Below, piece by piece: positions 8,557 through 18,063 of a stretch of DNA of 64,000 bases. Numbering within the stretch: the stretch's first letter is position 1; each line of letters begins with the position of its first letter. The stretch is from an uncultured Paraglaciecola sp. (GTDB lineage Bacteria; Pseudomonadota; Gammaproteobacteria; Enterobacterales; Alteromonadaceae). The position numbers and the translations under genes were made by a program. Below the pieces are notes generated by a model. That model was not told the DNA's origin. It ran no database searches and saw only the letters and a program-made list of their open reading frames with translations. The stretch spans positions 1 through 64,000 of the forward strand of contig CANMKA010000009.1 in NCBI GenBank assembly GCA_947498355.1. The letters are read 5' to 3'.

Positions 8557-8994
8557 TACCAAACTGTTTTAATACAATTTTCGAGTTTATGCCTAATACT
8601 GATTGGTATAAGCCAGAAGTCAGGCCAATTAATAGATGTGTCTTTTAAAACAGACACGCCTATTGTATACAAATCAAACAACTCATCACAATTCTTGCCC
8701 TGACCTCGATTTACTCCCACATTTTTCTCAAAGTCCAAACCCAGCTAGCTCAACAACTCCCTTAGGTGTCTGCGATAAACGACACTCCAAGGTTTTTTTA
8801 ATTGATAAAGCTGCCACCCAACCCCTAAGGTTTTGATTATAAAGGTTAGACACAAAATATAGCGCTTTTTAATCGCCCTCTGGGCCAGTCATACCAAGGA
8901 TAGACAAAAAGCTTGTACACAGACTTATACACATGGCCCGAAGCTTGCTCTTGGTAATAAAATCGGCACTATCAATCCTATACGAGCGCAATTC
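8557..8994. other. Intergenic stretch after hugZ
   Basis: No gene that I can support. Two short open frames (about 60 residues, one on each strand) overlap here, but they have no ribosome site and no family resemblance. The promoter of the small gene at 8995 should lie near the end. Confidence 0.4.
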
Positions 8995-9315
8995 ATGCAA
9001 AAACATATTACCCGAACGACACAAATTGATGATTGGATTTTCGAGGTAAAAATGGTCCGTGCATTGAAAGTCAAAAAACATGGCGAACCCTATTCGGCGG
9101 TTGCTCACCTTACTGCCAACGGACAACAAATGTATGTAGATTCACATTTATCGACAAGCGATGAAGATTTGTCAAAAGACGACTTCAAAGCGATTTACAA
9201 ATTTTGCCAATCCATAGGGATGCAAAATATTAGTTACGACAGAATAAAAAATGGCATACGTACCTCTAAGCAAGTCGACATTGCGCCTATCCCAAAGCTT
9301 AAGGTCTGTAACTAA
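8995..9315 (+). CDS. Small conserved-looking hypothetical protein
   Basis: This 106-residue soluble, basic protein has no signal peptide and no recognised domain. The sequence looks like a compact alpha/beta fold: strands around TQIDDWIFEVKMV and SAVAHLTANG, and a helix around KDDFKAIYKFCQSIGM. It begins at ATG 8995. It is convergent with the MFS gene, with only 23 bases between stops. I cannot assign a function. Confidence 0.5.
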   Translation: MQKHITRTTQIDDWIFEVKMVRALKVKKHGEPYSAVAHLTANGQQMYVDSHLSTSDEDLSKDDFKAIYKFCQSIGMQNISYDRIKNGIRTSKQVDIAPIPKLKVCN

Positions 9316-9338
9316 CCCAAAGTTGTGACTATGTAGCG

Positions 9339-10568
9339 CTAGGCATGACTTGGGTTATCAGCAAACCAATACAGCACAAATGACACGCCACCAAATAGGG
9401 TAAAACCCAAGGCAATAGGGGTGATGCTTGCATCGATAAAATGCCCAATCGCTACAGCGGTCACCACAGCAAACACACTACTTAACGAGCCAATGATGGC
9501 CGCACCCAACCCTGCCATTTCCCCCAAGGGCAGCATAGCCAAAGAGTTGATATTGCCTAAAACGATGCCAATACAAAAAAATGCGCAAAACAGCACGCTA
9601 ACAAATATCCACAAGGGCGGAATACCTTGGAAGTAAAGACACAAAACCAATAACAGGCCAGAGCAACATAACCAACCTATCATGGCCCAAGTACATAAGG
9701 TGCGCATACCAAGACGCATCACTAAGGTGCCATTGATAAAAGAGGCAAAACCAATAGAAAAAGATAACAAAGCGAAGTAAACGGGAAACTTGCCCCCCGT
9801 ATCGTAGATTTGTTGAAAAATAGTCTGGGACGCACTGATATAGGCTAGGAATGCGCCAAAAATAATTCCAACTGACAAGGTGTAAAACATCACCAGTTTG
9901 TTACGCAAAATCACCAGACTCGACTGCCACAGTTGCGACCAGCTAAATACAATACGATTGCTAGGGGTGAGGGTTTCTGCTTGTCGCAGATGAAACCACA
10001 CACCTAACACTACGCCTATCAATAAAAAAGACACAAAGATAAAGCGCCACGACAACCAAACTAAAATCAATTGGCCAAACGCAGGGGCTAACATGGGCAC
10101 AAGAATAAATACCATCATCACAAACGACATCACCCTTGCCATGGCGTCGCCTTGGTATTTATCTCGAATGAGCGCAATGGTTGCCACTCTAGGGCCAGAC
10201 ACGCCAAATGCCTGCACAATACGGCCAATGAGCATAGTAGTCAGCGATTCAGACAACATACAAATTAGGGTGCCAATCGCAAACACGACTAATCCATGCA
10301 AAATTGCGTATCGTCGACCTTTATCGTCAGCCATTGGCCCGTAAAATAACTGACCAAATGCCATACCACCAAAAAATAACGACACAATAAGATGAGTGTG
10401 CTGCACATTGTCTATGCCTAAATCGACAGCTATTTGGCCTAGAGCCGGCAGCATAGCATCGATACTAAGGGCCACAATTGATGTGAGTAAGGCCATCAAG
10501 GTAACAAACTCAAGCATACCCATTTTGTGACTTTCAGAATTAACAGTAGATTGTGAAGTTTGAGACAT
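9339..10568 (-). CDS. MFS drug efflux transporter, Bcr/CflA family
   Basis: This roughly 409-residue protein has 12 membrane helices. The N-half carries Bcr/CflA (DHA1) marks: LSIDAMLPALGQIAVDLG, GMAFGQLFYGPMADDKGRR (motif A, loop 2-3) and GRIVQAFGVSGPRVATIALIRD. It should export drugs or small metabolites by proton antiport. I chose ATG 10568; a TTG at 10580 is also open and neither has a clear ribosome site. It lies downstream of the carbonic anhydrase gene in the same direction (62-base gap), but a functional link is not evident. Confidence 0.85.
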   Translation of the reverse strand: MSQTSQSTVNSESHKMGMLEFVTLMALLTSIVALSIDAMLPALGQIAVDLGIDNVQHTHLIVSLFFGGMAFGQLFYGPMADDKGRRYAILHGLVVFAIGTLICMLSESLTTMLIGRIVQAFGVSGPRVATIALIRDKYQGDAMARVMSFVMMVFILVPMLAPAFGQLILVWLSWRFIFVSFLLIGVVLGVWFHLRQAETLTPSNRIVFSWSQLWQSSLVILRNKLVMFYTLSVGIIFGAFLAYISASQTIFQQIYDTGGKFPVYFALLSFSIGFASFINGTLVMRLGMRTLCTWAMIGWLCCSGLLLVLCLYFQGIPPLWIFVSVLFCAFFCIGIVLGNINSLAMLPLGEMAGLGAAIIGSLSSVFAVVTAVAIGHFIDASITPIALGFTLFGGVSFVLYWFADNPSHA

Positions 10569-10630
10569 GAATTTAATCAAATGGCAGAAAAAGAGCTACC
10601 AGCATAACACTTGTTGCCGGCAGTCTTGAG

Positions 10631-11212
10631 TTAGGCTTCTAAATCTTTAAGCAGGCCGTTTTTCAGGCTGTAAATCCAGCTATGTACAGTCAACGTTTGA
10701 CCTCGACCCTGAGCATATCGGACGATATTGCTGCGGCTAACATTGGCGGCTTGTTCCAACACGTTCAGCTCGCACATCCTGTTTGATTTTTGCTGAGGCG
10801 ACAAATCCTTTAGTTGATCTCTATGCTTGTAGGCTAAATCTTTAATATGCCCTAACCAATTATCAATTAAACCAAATTGCTGATCACCAAGTGCTGCCTC
10901 AACGCCTCCGCAACCATAGTGACCACATACTATAACGTGTTTCACTTTTAGTACGTCAACTGCGTATTGCAGCACAGATAAACAGTTGAAGTCGGTGTGA
11001 ACCACTAGATTGGCAACATTGCGATGAACAAAAATATCACCTGGCAATAAACCTACAATTTGGTTAGCCGGCACACGACTATCAGAGCATCCAATCCACA
11101 GGTATTCAGGCTTTTGTCGCTCATACAAACGATTAAAAAACTCAGGATCGGCCAGCTTAGTTGCATCTGACCAATTACGGTTATTGTCTAACAATTGCTC
11201 GATATTTTTCAT
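10631..11212 (-). CDS. can: Beta-class carbonic anhydrase
   Basis: This enzyme interconverts CO2 and bicarbonate in the cytoplasm. It is 193 residues from the ATG at 11212, which follows AAGGACTGT; an upstream TTG is open but unlikely. Zinc ligands are Cys42 and Asp44 (in CSDSRVP), His98 and Cys101 (in HYGCGG), the spacing found in E. coli Can. The gene lies 98 bases downstream of the bicarbonate transporter gene in the same direction, so the two may be co-transcribed and work together in inorganic-carbon supply. Confidence 0.92.
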   Translation of the reverse strand: MKNIEQLLDNNRNWSDATKLADPEFFNRLYERQKPEYLWIGCSDSRVPANQIVGLLPGDIFVHRNVANLVVHTDFNCLSVLQYAVDVLKVKHVIVCGHYGCGGVEAALGDQQFGLIDNWLGHIKDLAYKHRDQLKDLSPQQKSNRMCELNVLEQAANVSRSNIVRYAQGRGQTLTVHSWIYSLKNGLLKDLEA

Positions 11213-11310
11213 ACAGTCCTTCGCCCTTTTAGCCAACGAGTATAAAGAAGCTAGCTACCAGAACAAGGGAAACCGAGTTTAATGTCGCAGACTATGCCTC
11301 CAAATTGGCT

Positions 11311-12258
11311 TTATCCCATAAGCTTTTCGACAATGTGGTGATAAAAGCTAATCCCCACTATCACATTAAATGGGAAGGTTAAGCCCAAAGAGGCAAGCAT
11401 TGCCAAGCCAATGTCAGCGTCAGCAATGCTACTTTTGATCGCAGCAGGCGCAGCGATGTAGGACGCGCTGGCCAATAAACTCGCCAGTACCACAGTTGTG
11501 CCCACAGAGAGGTCAAGCAGATACCCGGTGGCCACTCCAAAGCATGCAAGCAAGCTAGGTGCTAACAGGGCAAAAATCAGTAAGCGCCAGTGTTGAAACG
11601 GAATAGGCTGCAAAGTCGCCGCTGCCACTAGGCCCATTTCAAGTAAAAACAACGCGAGAACAAACTTGAACGCCCCGGTGAACAAGGCCGTTACCTCGGT
11701 TCCCGACTGATAGCCATACATAAAACCAATGATGACTCCGCCTAGCAACAAGATTACGCCTCGGTTAGTAAACGACTCGTGCCACAGTTCTGACATGCTA
11801 GATTGTTTTTCGCCGCCCTGAAAACGGCGATATAGCAACAAGCCAACAATAATTGCTGGTAATTCGAGCAGCACTAAATACAAAGTAACTTGCGCAGAAA
11901 CATCTAGTTGGTTGGTTTCAACGTAAGCCAAGGCAACGGCAAAGGTGCCAGCACTCACCGACCCATAATGCGCTGCAATACTCGCACCGTCAGCCAAAGA
12001 CAAACGAACCAGCTTGGTTAAAACAGGAAACAAGAGTAGAGGGACGATAGCGCCTAAGGATGCGACCAAAAGGAGTTCAGGAACGAGATCCCACGTTAAC
12101 TTCCCGTGTAACGCCATGCCGCCCTTTAGGCCAATGGTTAGCATCAGCAACAAGCTCATGGTGTCATAGGTGGCTTTAGGCACCTTCAAATCAGAGCGAA
12201 CCAGTCCAGCAATTAAGCCCAACAGAAAAAACATTACAACAATATCTGGCATGCGCAT
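11311..12258 (-). CDS. sbtA: SbtA-type sodium/bicarbonate symporter
   Basis: The protein is 315 residues with about ten membrane helices in two inverted halves, resembling the SbtA family (PF05982): N-terminal PDIVVMFFLLGLIAGL...SDLKVP, GLKGGMAL, AAHYGSVSAGTFAVALAY and LLASASYIAAPAAIK. SbtA in cyanobacteria is a high-affinity sodium-dependent bicarbonate importer. Here it precedes a beta-carbonic anhydrase. No gene for a PII-like SbtB partner is present nearby. Substrate specificity in heterotrophs is less certain. Confidence 0.85.
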   Translation of the reverse strand: MRMPDIVVMFFLLGLIAGLVRSDLKVPKATYDTMSLLLMLTIGLKGGMALHGKLTWDLVPELLLVASLGAIVPLLLFPVLTKLVRLSLADGASIAAHYGSVSAGTFAVALAYVETNQLDVSAQVTLYLVLLELPAIIVGLLLYRRFQGGEKQSSMSELWHESFTNRGVILLLGGVIIGFMYGYQSGTEVTALFTGAFKFVLALFLLEMGLVAAATLQPIPFQHWRLLIFALLAPSLLACFGVATGYLLDLSVGTTVVLASLLASASYIAAPAAIKSSIADADIGLAMLASLGLTFPFNVIVGISFYHHIVEKLMG

Positions 12259-12478
12259 TACCTAGTCTTTAATTAATGGGCGTAGATTAAGGAAAACCCT
12301 GAAGCTTTCAACCCCAAAATGACTTTTGGTCACAATTCGATCACGTCAAATGAGCATGGGAGCTCTGCCTTTATGGCAAAGCTACCTTGGAATGCTCTTT
12401 GCGCTTAAGCTCAAGAAAAGTCGTCAATATTAAATTTTTGGGCAAACCGTCTCCTGAAACCGCATATCCAGACAAAAA

Positions 12479-12940
12479 CTAGTCTAAAACTTGATGCTCA
12501 CCCAACTCCTCTGGCTTGACTTGGCTACCTAGCATGAGCTTTGCGAAACCTTTGATAGTAGGATCTTGCTTCCATACCTCTCCATCAATTAACTCAAAGC
12601 GCATCATTAATAAGTCGGGGTCGTCTAAACCTTTTTCGAACCATGCCTCGACTTGATTAGACCAAAACTTTTGCTTGTACTCTGGCCTAGCTTCTTCAAC
12701 CAAACGACCATGCATACAAGCAAACATGTCGTGTCCTTTTGACACGAATTGAATCATAGTATCGCCACCCAAGGCGACTCGGTTCGTTTTAGACATAAAA
12801 AACCAGAGTTCTTTGCTATTTTTGTCTTCGACATGGGCGTACATAGGCTCTGAATGCTCTTTTGAGCCAATTAAACTTACCATTAGATTATTGTCGCTGC
12901 CGATGGAATCAAATAATTCTGGTTGTAATGAAGTTGACAT
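12479..12940 (-). CDS. PNPOx-like split-barrel protein (general stress FMN-binding)
   Basis: This 153-residue protein is related to the pyridoxamine 5'-phosphate oxidase-like, general-stress-protein-26 group: MYAHVEDKNSKELWFFMSKTNR, MIQFVSKGHDMFACMHGRLVE and VEAWFEKGLDDPDLLMMRFEL. Relatives bind FMN or FAD; the physiological substrate is unknown. It is a single gene with its own ribosome site (GGAGAGC before ATG 12940) and is separated from opgH by a strong terminator. Confidence 0.8.
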   Translation of the reverse strand: MSTSLQPELFDSIGSDNNLMVSLIGSKEHSEPMYAHVEDKNSKELWFFMSKTNRVALGGDTMIQFVSKGHDMFACMHGRLVEEARPEYKQKFWSNQVEAWFEKGLDDPDLLMMRFELIDGEVWKQDPTIKGFAKLMLGSQVKPEELGEHQVLD

Positions 12941-13084
12941 ATGCTCTCCTTTAATTAGTGTTCATCTCTAGTAAAGCAGATCCAATGCCAAAAAAAATAA
13001 CTTTAGAATCAGTTAGTTACGCATGCACTCTGTGGGAAATTTGCAGATATTACTCATCTGCTTAGTACTATGTGAAAAGGTTAC

Positions 13085-13126
13085 AAAAAAATGGAGTACA
13101 GATTAAAGTCTGTACTCCATTTTTTA
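13085..13126 (-). terminator. Terminator after opgGH
   Basis: Perfect 12-bp stem ATGGAGTACAGA (13091-13102) with its complement at 13109-13120, six-base loop, flanked by an A-run and a T-run, so it could work in both directions. It lies 13 bases beyond the opgH stop. Confidence 0.85.
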
Positions 13127-13138
13127 CTGCCCCAGGCG

Positions 13139-15061
13139 CTAAACCTTAATACCTTGCTTGGAAGGACCCTCCTCTGAAAATAGGGTCTGAATTTGCATTT
13201 GCCTTGGATTTTTAACAGAAGGGATAGTCGGCATCTCTAGTTTCTCGTTAACGCCTTGCAATGGCAGATGACGCATAGCTCGGCTCACATGTTTGATACA
13301 AGGATCTGGCTGCTTTTCCTGCTGGATTAGGAATATCCCCTTAGTCTTCAACCAGAGGCCTACTTGATCCGAACTAGTGTAGCGAATGAGAGGAATAGTC
13401 AGCACCATTCCAACTAAGACTGGCAGCAGCCAAAGCACAAGGTTGGGCGTGAAAAACACAGTGATTGCAGACCAAGATATGCCAATTAAACTCGGTATCC
13501 AGCCAATCTTAACGGCGTCTCGCCAAGCAACCATTTTCCCTTCTCTAGCTTGAGCTTCCCATCCGACAGACTTACCTGCCAACACATTCACCACAAAATA
13601 GCTGTGGAATAACAACATAATTGGCGCGATTAGCAAAGCAAAAATAAATTCGGCGAGTGCACTTTTTAATAAGTTAACGCGTCCGCCAAATTCTTGGTGC
13701 CGGGTTAATATAGCCAAAAACACTCCGATTAATTTGGGTAAAAATAGCAGCCCAAGCGTCACATAAAGCGTCGTTATCATAAGTGCTTCCGGCGTAATCA
13801 CCCAAGACGGGAATAATTGATAAGTATTTGGAAAATATACGGGATCGGTCAAAGACTTAAGCACGGCATCGGCACTACCGGCCGCTAAGATTATCATTAA
13901 GCAAATAGACGACAGGTAAGCAAACGCACCAAACACAAAATGCAACTTATTGGTTGTCTTTAGACCTTTGACGTTAAGCAAACCAAGATGCTGCATATTG
14001 CCTTGCACCCAACGTCTGTCTCTGGTCGCATAATCAATTACATTGGAAGGCACTTCTTCGTAACTGCCTTGCTTATCTAAAGACAAATAAACTTCCCAAC
14101 CATTTCGTCTAAGCAGGGCCGCCTCAACAAAATCGTGGCTAAGAATATCCCCACCAAACGGTTTTTTGCCCGGGATGGAGGGCAAGCCGCAACTCGTCAA
14201 AAAAGCTTGGCTGCGGATGATGGCGTTGTGTCCCCAATAATTGGCACAATTCCCTTGCCAAAAATTAAGCCCAGTCGCCAGCATAGGGCTATATAAGCTA
14301 GCGGCGAATTGTGTGTATCGAGCAAAAAACGACGATTGCCTAACAGGCATAGGAATGGTTTGAATCAGGCCCACCTTGGGGTTTTGTTCTAGTCGCGCCG
14401 CCAAATCTAGCATAGTACTTCCCGCCATAATGCTATCGGCATCCAGCACTATAACTCCGCAATATTGATGCCCCCAATTTTCAAAAAAATCTTTAACGTT
14501 GCCTACCTTGCGCTCTAAATTGTTTTCTCGACGCCTGTAGTAGCAGCGCCCTCGCAGGTTTGATGGCAGACGAGATAATAGCTGAGCCCATACTCTGGGT
14601 TCGGCCTCCACTTTGCTTTGCTCTTGAGTGTCGCTCAACATATAAAAATCAAAATTGTCGATACATTTTGTCTTTGCTAAAGCCATTACGCAGGCTTCAA
14701 AGCCCGCCATGATCCGCATGGTATCTTCGTTATAGATAGGCATTATCACAGCATGTCTTTCCCGTAAGCTCTCCGGAGGGTTTGCTTGCCCTTGGTTTAC
14801 CCTTAGGGTTAAAGGATCTAACTTTAATAAATTTAAAACAAAGCCTAAAACTGATGTCCAAAATGCTACCGATAGCCACAAAAATAACAATACAGCGAAT
14901 ACTAACTGTACCCATTCCAGAGGCCGAATCCCGTTTGGCTGAAAAATTAGGTAAAGCTGAGAAGATGCCCAAGCAGACAGGGGTAAAACCAGACCTGCCA
15001 AGATTACTAAGCGAAAAGACTGCCCCTTACACATCAAGACCAATTTATCTTTCGTAAACAT
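13139..15061 (-). CDS. opgH: Glucans biosynthesis glucosyltransferase OpgH
   Basis: This inner-membrane GT2 enzyme polymerises UDP-glucose into the beta-1,2 backbone of osmoregulated periplasmic glucans. It has 640 residues. The start is ATG 15061 after a strong GAGGAG (a longer frame adds five residues). Two N-terminal helices are followed by the GT domain (AVIMPIYNEDT, VIVLDADS, GGDILSHDFVEAALLRR, RDRRWVQGNMQH) and then several C-terminal helices. It overlaps the end of opgG by 17 bases. E. coli OpgH is longer at the N-terminus; here the cytoplasmic extension linked to cell-division control appears to be absent. Confidence 0.93.
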   Translation of the reverse strand: MFTKDKLVLMCKGQSFRLVILAGLVLPLSAWASSQLYLIFQPNGIRPLEWVQLVFAVLLFLWLSVAFWTSVLGFVLNLLKLDPLTLRVNQGQANPPESLRERHAVIMPIYNEDTMRIMAGFEACVMALAKTKCIDNFDFYMLSDTQEQSKVEAEPRVWAQLLSRLPSNLRGRCYYRRRENNLERKVGNVKDFFENWGHQYCGVIVLDADSIMAGSTMLDLAARLEQNPKVGLIQTIPMPVRQSSFFARYTQFAASLYSPMLATGLNFWQGNCANYWGHNAIIRSQAFLTSCGLPSIPGKKPFGGDILSHDFVEAALLRRNGWEVYLSLDKQGSYEEVPSNVIDYATRDRRWVQGNMQHLGLLNVKGLKTTNKLHFVFGAFAYLSSICLMIILAAGSADAVLKSLTDPVYFPNTYQLFPSWVITPEALMITTLYVTLGLLFLPKLIGVFLAILTRHQEFGGRVNLLKSALAEFIFALLIAPIMLLFHSYFVVNVLAGKSVGWEAQAREGKMVAWRDAVKIGWIPSLIGISWSAITVFFTPNLVLWLLPVLVGMVLTIPLIRYTSSDQVGLWLKTKGIFLIQQEKQPDPCIKHVSRAMRHLPLQGVNEKLEMPTIPSVKNPRQMQIQTLFSEEGPSKQGIKV

Positions 15062-16598
15062 AAGACCACTCCTCACTAATTACCTGCTCCTTGTCTAACA
15101 AGGCTAATCTCATATCCACTACGCTATCTTCTTGGTCGGGGATAACTGAAAAGGTCACTCTTATTTCACTGTCAAAATTTGTAAAATAAAAATTTGAACT
15201 CTCAATGCGTGCGTTGCTAGCAAAGAGGTCAAGGTGCAGATTATCTATGTTGAGCTCACCTTCTGGTTTCTGAAAATCGACCACAAAGCGTCTTGAAAGG
15301 TCGTCTTCTTCTATCTTCTCTCCCGGTAAGCGGTTGGCACCCTGCATAGTTCTGAGTACTGGCGCGAGGGAACGATCAAAGTGATTGCCGCTGGTGGACA
15401 TCAGTGAATACTTGACATAATGACTTTGGCCAGCGAGTAGAGGCTCGTTATTCACCCAATAACTTACAATATTGTCGTGGGTCTCTGAATCCGTTGGAAT
15501 CTCGACGGTTTCTAAACGCCCAGCATTAAAGCCAACTTTGGGCTCCACCCATAAACCCGGACGCATGTGGTAATTTGCCTCTGGGTCAACATAATGACTG
15601 TACTGTATGTCTCTTTGTAACATCCCAAACCCAGTAGGCTTGTTTGCACTTAACGATGTCATTCTAAGTCTGCTAGGGTTGTCTAGAGGTCGCCAAACAC
15701 GATTGCGGCCTTGTGTCTGCAATGCAACACCATCACTGTCGTGTACTTCTGGACGGAAATCGTCTGGCTTGTTTAAGCTATTTTCGCCATATAAGAACAT
15801 ACTGGTGAAAGGGGCGAGGCCGAGTTTTTTAATGTCTTTTCTGGCAAATATCCATCCTTCTACCTTGGCTCGAGTATTTAGCCCAGGCTTAAAAACAAAT
15901 TTAAATATACCTGTTGCCGAAGGGCTATCCAGTTTCGCGTAAAGCGTAAATGCATCGCTCTCAGTTTCGATTAACCAAAAATCCGTAAAAGAGGGAAATT
16001 CCTCTCCCTCTGGTTCACCTGTATTAATGGCTAATGCCCTGGCCGAAAGTCCATAAATCTGGTCTTGCCCAATTATCCGAAAATATGTCGCACCTTGGAA
16101 AACAATAAATTCATCTTTATACGCTTCAGTATTTAAAGGGTAATGAATTCTGAAGCCAGCATAGCCTACATCCTCTACTATCTTATCTTTGAGTGACTTA
16201 GCTGAACCATCGTAAATAAACTTTTTCGAGTCGAAAGGTAGACTATTCACTCTGTTCTGCCAATCAACCACATTAATTCGAACAGGGGCTTTATACAAAA
16301 AACCCGGATGAAAAAGTTGCACTTCGAAAGGACGCTCACCATGCCACAATGCTTCTTTGGGATCGAAACGAATCGACCTGTAGGCATCATACGAGAGGTC
16401 GTTTAAAGCTTGGTTCCGTATCTGGTTCGGTGCTTGATACCCTTGCAATGCTTCTTTCTTGGCTTGCTCCACCAATTTTTGCAGCAGGGGGGCTGATGGA
16501 TTTGGTAACAGTTTTGCCTGCTCAGCTTGAACGGATCTAATAGTACCGAACATAAGTAACACACATATACACGAAGCTAGTTTCTTAAATTTACACAT
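15045..16598 (-). CDS. opgG: Periplasmic glucans biosynthesis protein OpgG
   Basis: The protein has 517 residues with a signal peptide (about 1-25, ending SVQA). The body matches the MdoG/OpgG family: NDLSYDAYRSIRFDP, LFHPGFLY, YAGFRIHYPLN, IGQDQIYGLSARALAI, FGMLQRDIQYSHYVDPEANYHMRPGLWVEP. OpgG acts in the periplasm on the glucan backbone made by OpgH. The two genes overlap and share the promoter region 16599-16893, which is divergent from a response-regulator gene. Confidence 0.93.
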   Translation of the reverse strand: MCKFKKLASCICVLLMFGTIRSVQAEQAKLLPNPSAPLLQKLVEQAKKEALQGYQAPNQIRNQALNDLSYDAYRSIRFDPKEALWHGERPFEVQLFHPGFLYKAPVRINVVDWQNRVNSLPFDSKKFIYDGSAKSLKDKIVEDVGYAGFRIHYPLNTEAYKDEFIVFQGATYFRIIGQDQIYGLSARALAINTGEPEGEEFPSFTDFWLIETESDAFTLYAKLDSPSATGIFKFVFKPGLNTRAKVEGWIFARKDIKKLGLAPFTSMFLYGENSLNKPDDFRPEVHDSDGVALQTQGRNRVWRPLDNPSRLRMTSLSANKPTGFGMLQRDIQYSHYVDPEANYHMRPGLWVEPKVGFNAGRLETVEIPTDSETHDNIVSYWVNNEPLLAGQSHYVKYSLMSTSGNHFDRSLAPVLRTMQGANRLPGEKIEEDDLSRRFVVDFQKPEGELNIDNLHLDLFASNARIESSNFYFTNFDSEIRVTFSVIPDQEDSVVDMRLALLDKEQVISEEWSYVYER

Positions 16599-16893
16599 CG
16601 GAATTTCCCTTTGAGGCTTGATATCGGCGCTAACCTAAAACCTCTACTGAGCAAATTGAAGACCACAACTTATACTAGAAATAACGTATTGATTTGAAAA
16701 TGAAAGTAATAAAATTTTCAATCAAACCTAATGCCTTTTAAAAATTGGATTGCCTAGTGTATGAAATTTTTACACGGTATTTTGAAAAGACTCACCTTGA
16801 GTTTACAGATTAAAAAAACAGCTTTTTACAGTGAAAAAGTGTGGTTTTTAATCTAGCTTGATAACTCGCGCTTGAAAAAATTAAGGATAATAC

Positions 16894-18048
16894 GTGCTAA
16901 AAATTCTCATTGTTGATACCGACATTGCCACCCTAAACAGCTTGAATAGTGGTATTGGCGACACATTTGAGTGTGTGGCAGTCCATCCTTCCAAAGACAT
17001 AGAAGCCAAAGCTAACGCATTTAAACCCGATATTTTACTGATCGATCTTCACGCACCTGCAGTGCGCCAAGCAAAAACCATACAACCTCTAACCAACTTA
17101 GCATGCGGCAAACGTGTGGTGGTCATTTTCACCTCTGAAAAAAACGACATAGATACAAAAATCGAGGCTTACAACCTAGGCGCACATGACTTTATTAGTA
17201 AGCCCTTATCCGACACAGAACTTGCCCATAAACTAGATAACTTGAATACATTTATTGAAGAGCGCGAAAGCTTAATAAATAGCGCCAAAGACACTCAGTC
17301 TTTGGCCATGACATCCATGAAGCAAGCCTCTCACTATGGCTACATCATGAATTTTTTCAAAAACCTCTACCACAGCAACCATATTGATGATGTAGCCAAA
17401 TTATTTTTCAATGCTATGGATTATTGGGGATTAAAGGCCTGCGTTACCTTTAGGCTAGACGACCAAGTGTTTTATAGCTGTGACGGCGGCAATTCAATTC
17501 AGCCTATCGAGCGAAAAATCTTTATCGCGTTAGAAAACGCAGGCAGACTTTACAGCTTTGGCAACCGCTTACTGGTTAACGACTTACATGCATCTTTTTT
17601 GATTAAAAATATGCCTAAAGACGAAACTGAAGCAGGAGAAATTCGTGATATTGTCGCAGCGGTTATCGAAGGACTAGAAGCCAAAATCGTCGATTTAAAG
17701 CGCCAAGCAGGCCTTAACTTGGTCACCGAGCGACTGAGCAATACCATACATAATGTTAAACAAGGCGTGAATAGCCATAGTCAACTGGTCTCTTCGGTTA
17801 TCACTGACATGATTGGTTCAGTCGCCAGTAGCTTCCACGACTTAGACTTAACCGAAGCCCAAGAAGAATTTTTTCACGATATGTTCGAAAAAAGTGGCGA
17901 ACGCATGATGGCAGTAGAAGACATTTTGTTGGGCATACAAGAACAACTGTCTCTTTTGTCAAATCAAGTCACCGCCATAATAGATGACACAACGCAAACT
18001 CCAAAACTATCTGTACCCACAGAGTCGGCCGAAATAGAGTTGTTTTAA
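16894..18048 (+). CDS. Response-regulator-like protein with unusual C-terminal region
   Basis: This 384-residue protein starts at GTG after AAGGATAATAC. Residues 1-120 form a receiver domain with the acidic pair Asp8/Asp10, phospho-acceptor Asp51, Thr80 and Lys103, so it can probably be phosphorylated. The rest is not a DNA-binding, GGDEF, EAL or HD-GYP output. It holds a roughly 150-residue module that may be GAF-like (FFNAMDYWGLKACVTFRLDDQVFYSC) and a helical tail with coiled-coil character (VTERLSNTIHNVKQGVNSH). It may act by protein contact. It is divergent from opgGH; a regulatory link is only a possibility. Confidence 0.65.
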   Translation: MLKILIVDTDIATLNSLNSGIGDTFECVAVHPSKDIEAKANAFKPDILLIDLHAPAVRQAKTIQPLTNLACGKRVVVIFTSEKNDIDTKIEAYNLGAHDFISKPLSDTELAHKLDNLNTFIEERESLINSAKDTQSLAMTSMKQASHYGYIMNFFKNLYHSNHIDDVAKLFFNAMDYWGLKACVTFRLDDQVFYSCDGGNSIQPIERKIFIALENAGRLYSFGNRLLVNDLHASFLIKNMPKDETEAGEIRDIVAAVIEGLEAKIVDLKRQAGLNLVTERLSNTIHNVKQGVNSHSQLVSSVITDMIGSVASSFHDLDLTEAQEEFFHDMFEKSGERMMAVEDILLGIQEQLSLLSNQVTAIIDDTTQTPKLSVPTESAEIELF

Positions 18049-18063
18049 ACATCGAGGCAAAGG

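Noticed and set aside
8553..8836. Two overlapping short frames after hugZ, one on each strand
   Set aside because: Neither has a ribosome site or family similarity, and they exclude each other.
9313..9357. Inverted repeat TAACCCAA/TTGGGTTA as a terminator between convergent genes
   Set aside because: The right arm lies inside the MFS coding sequence, the loop is long and there is no T-run.
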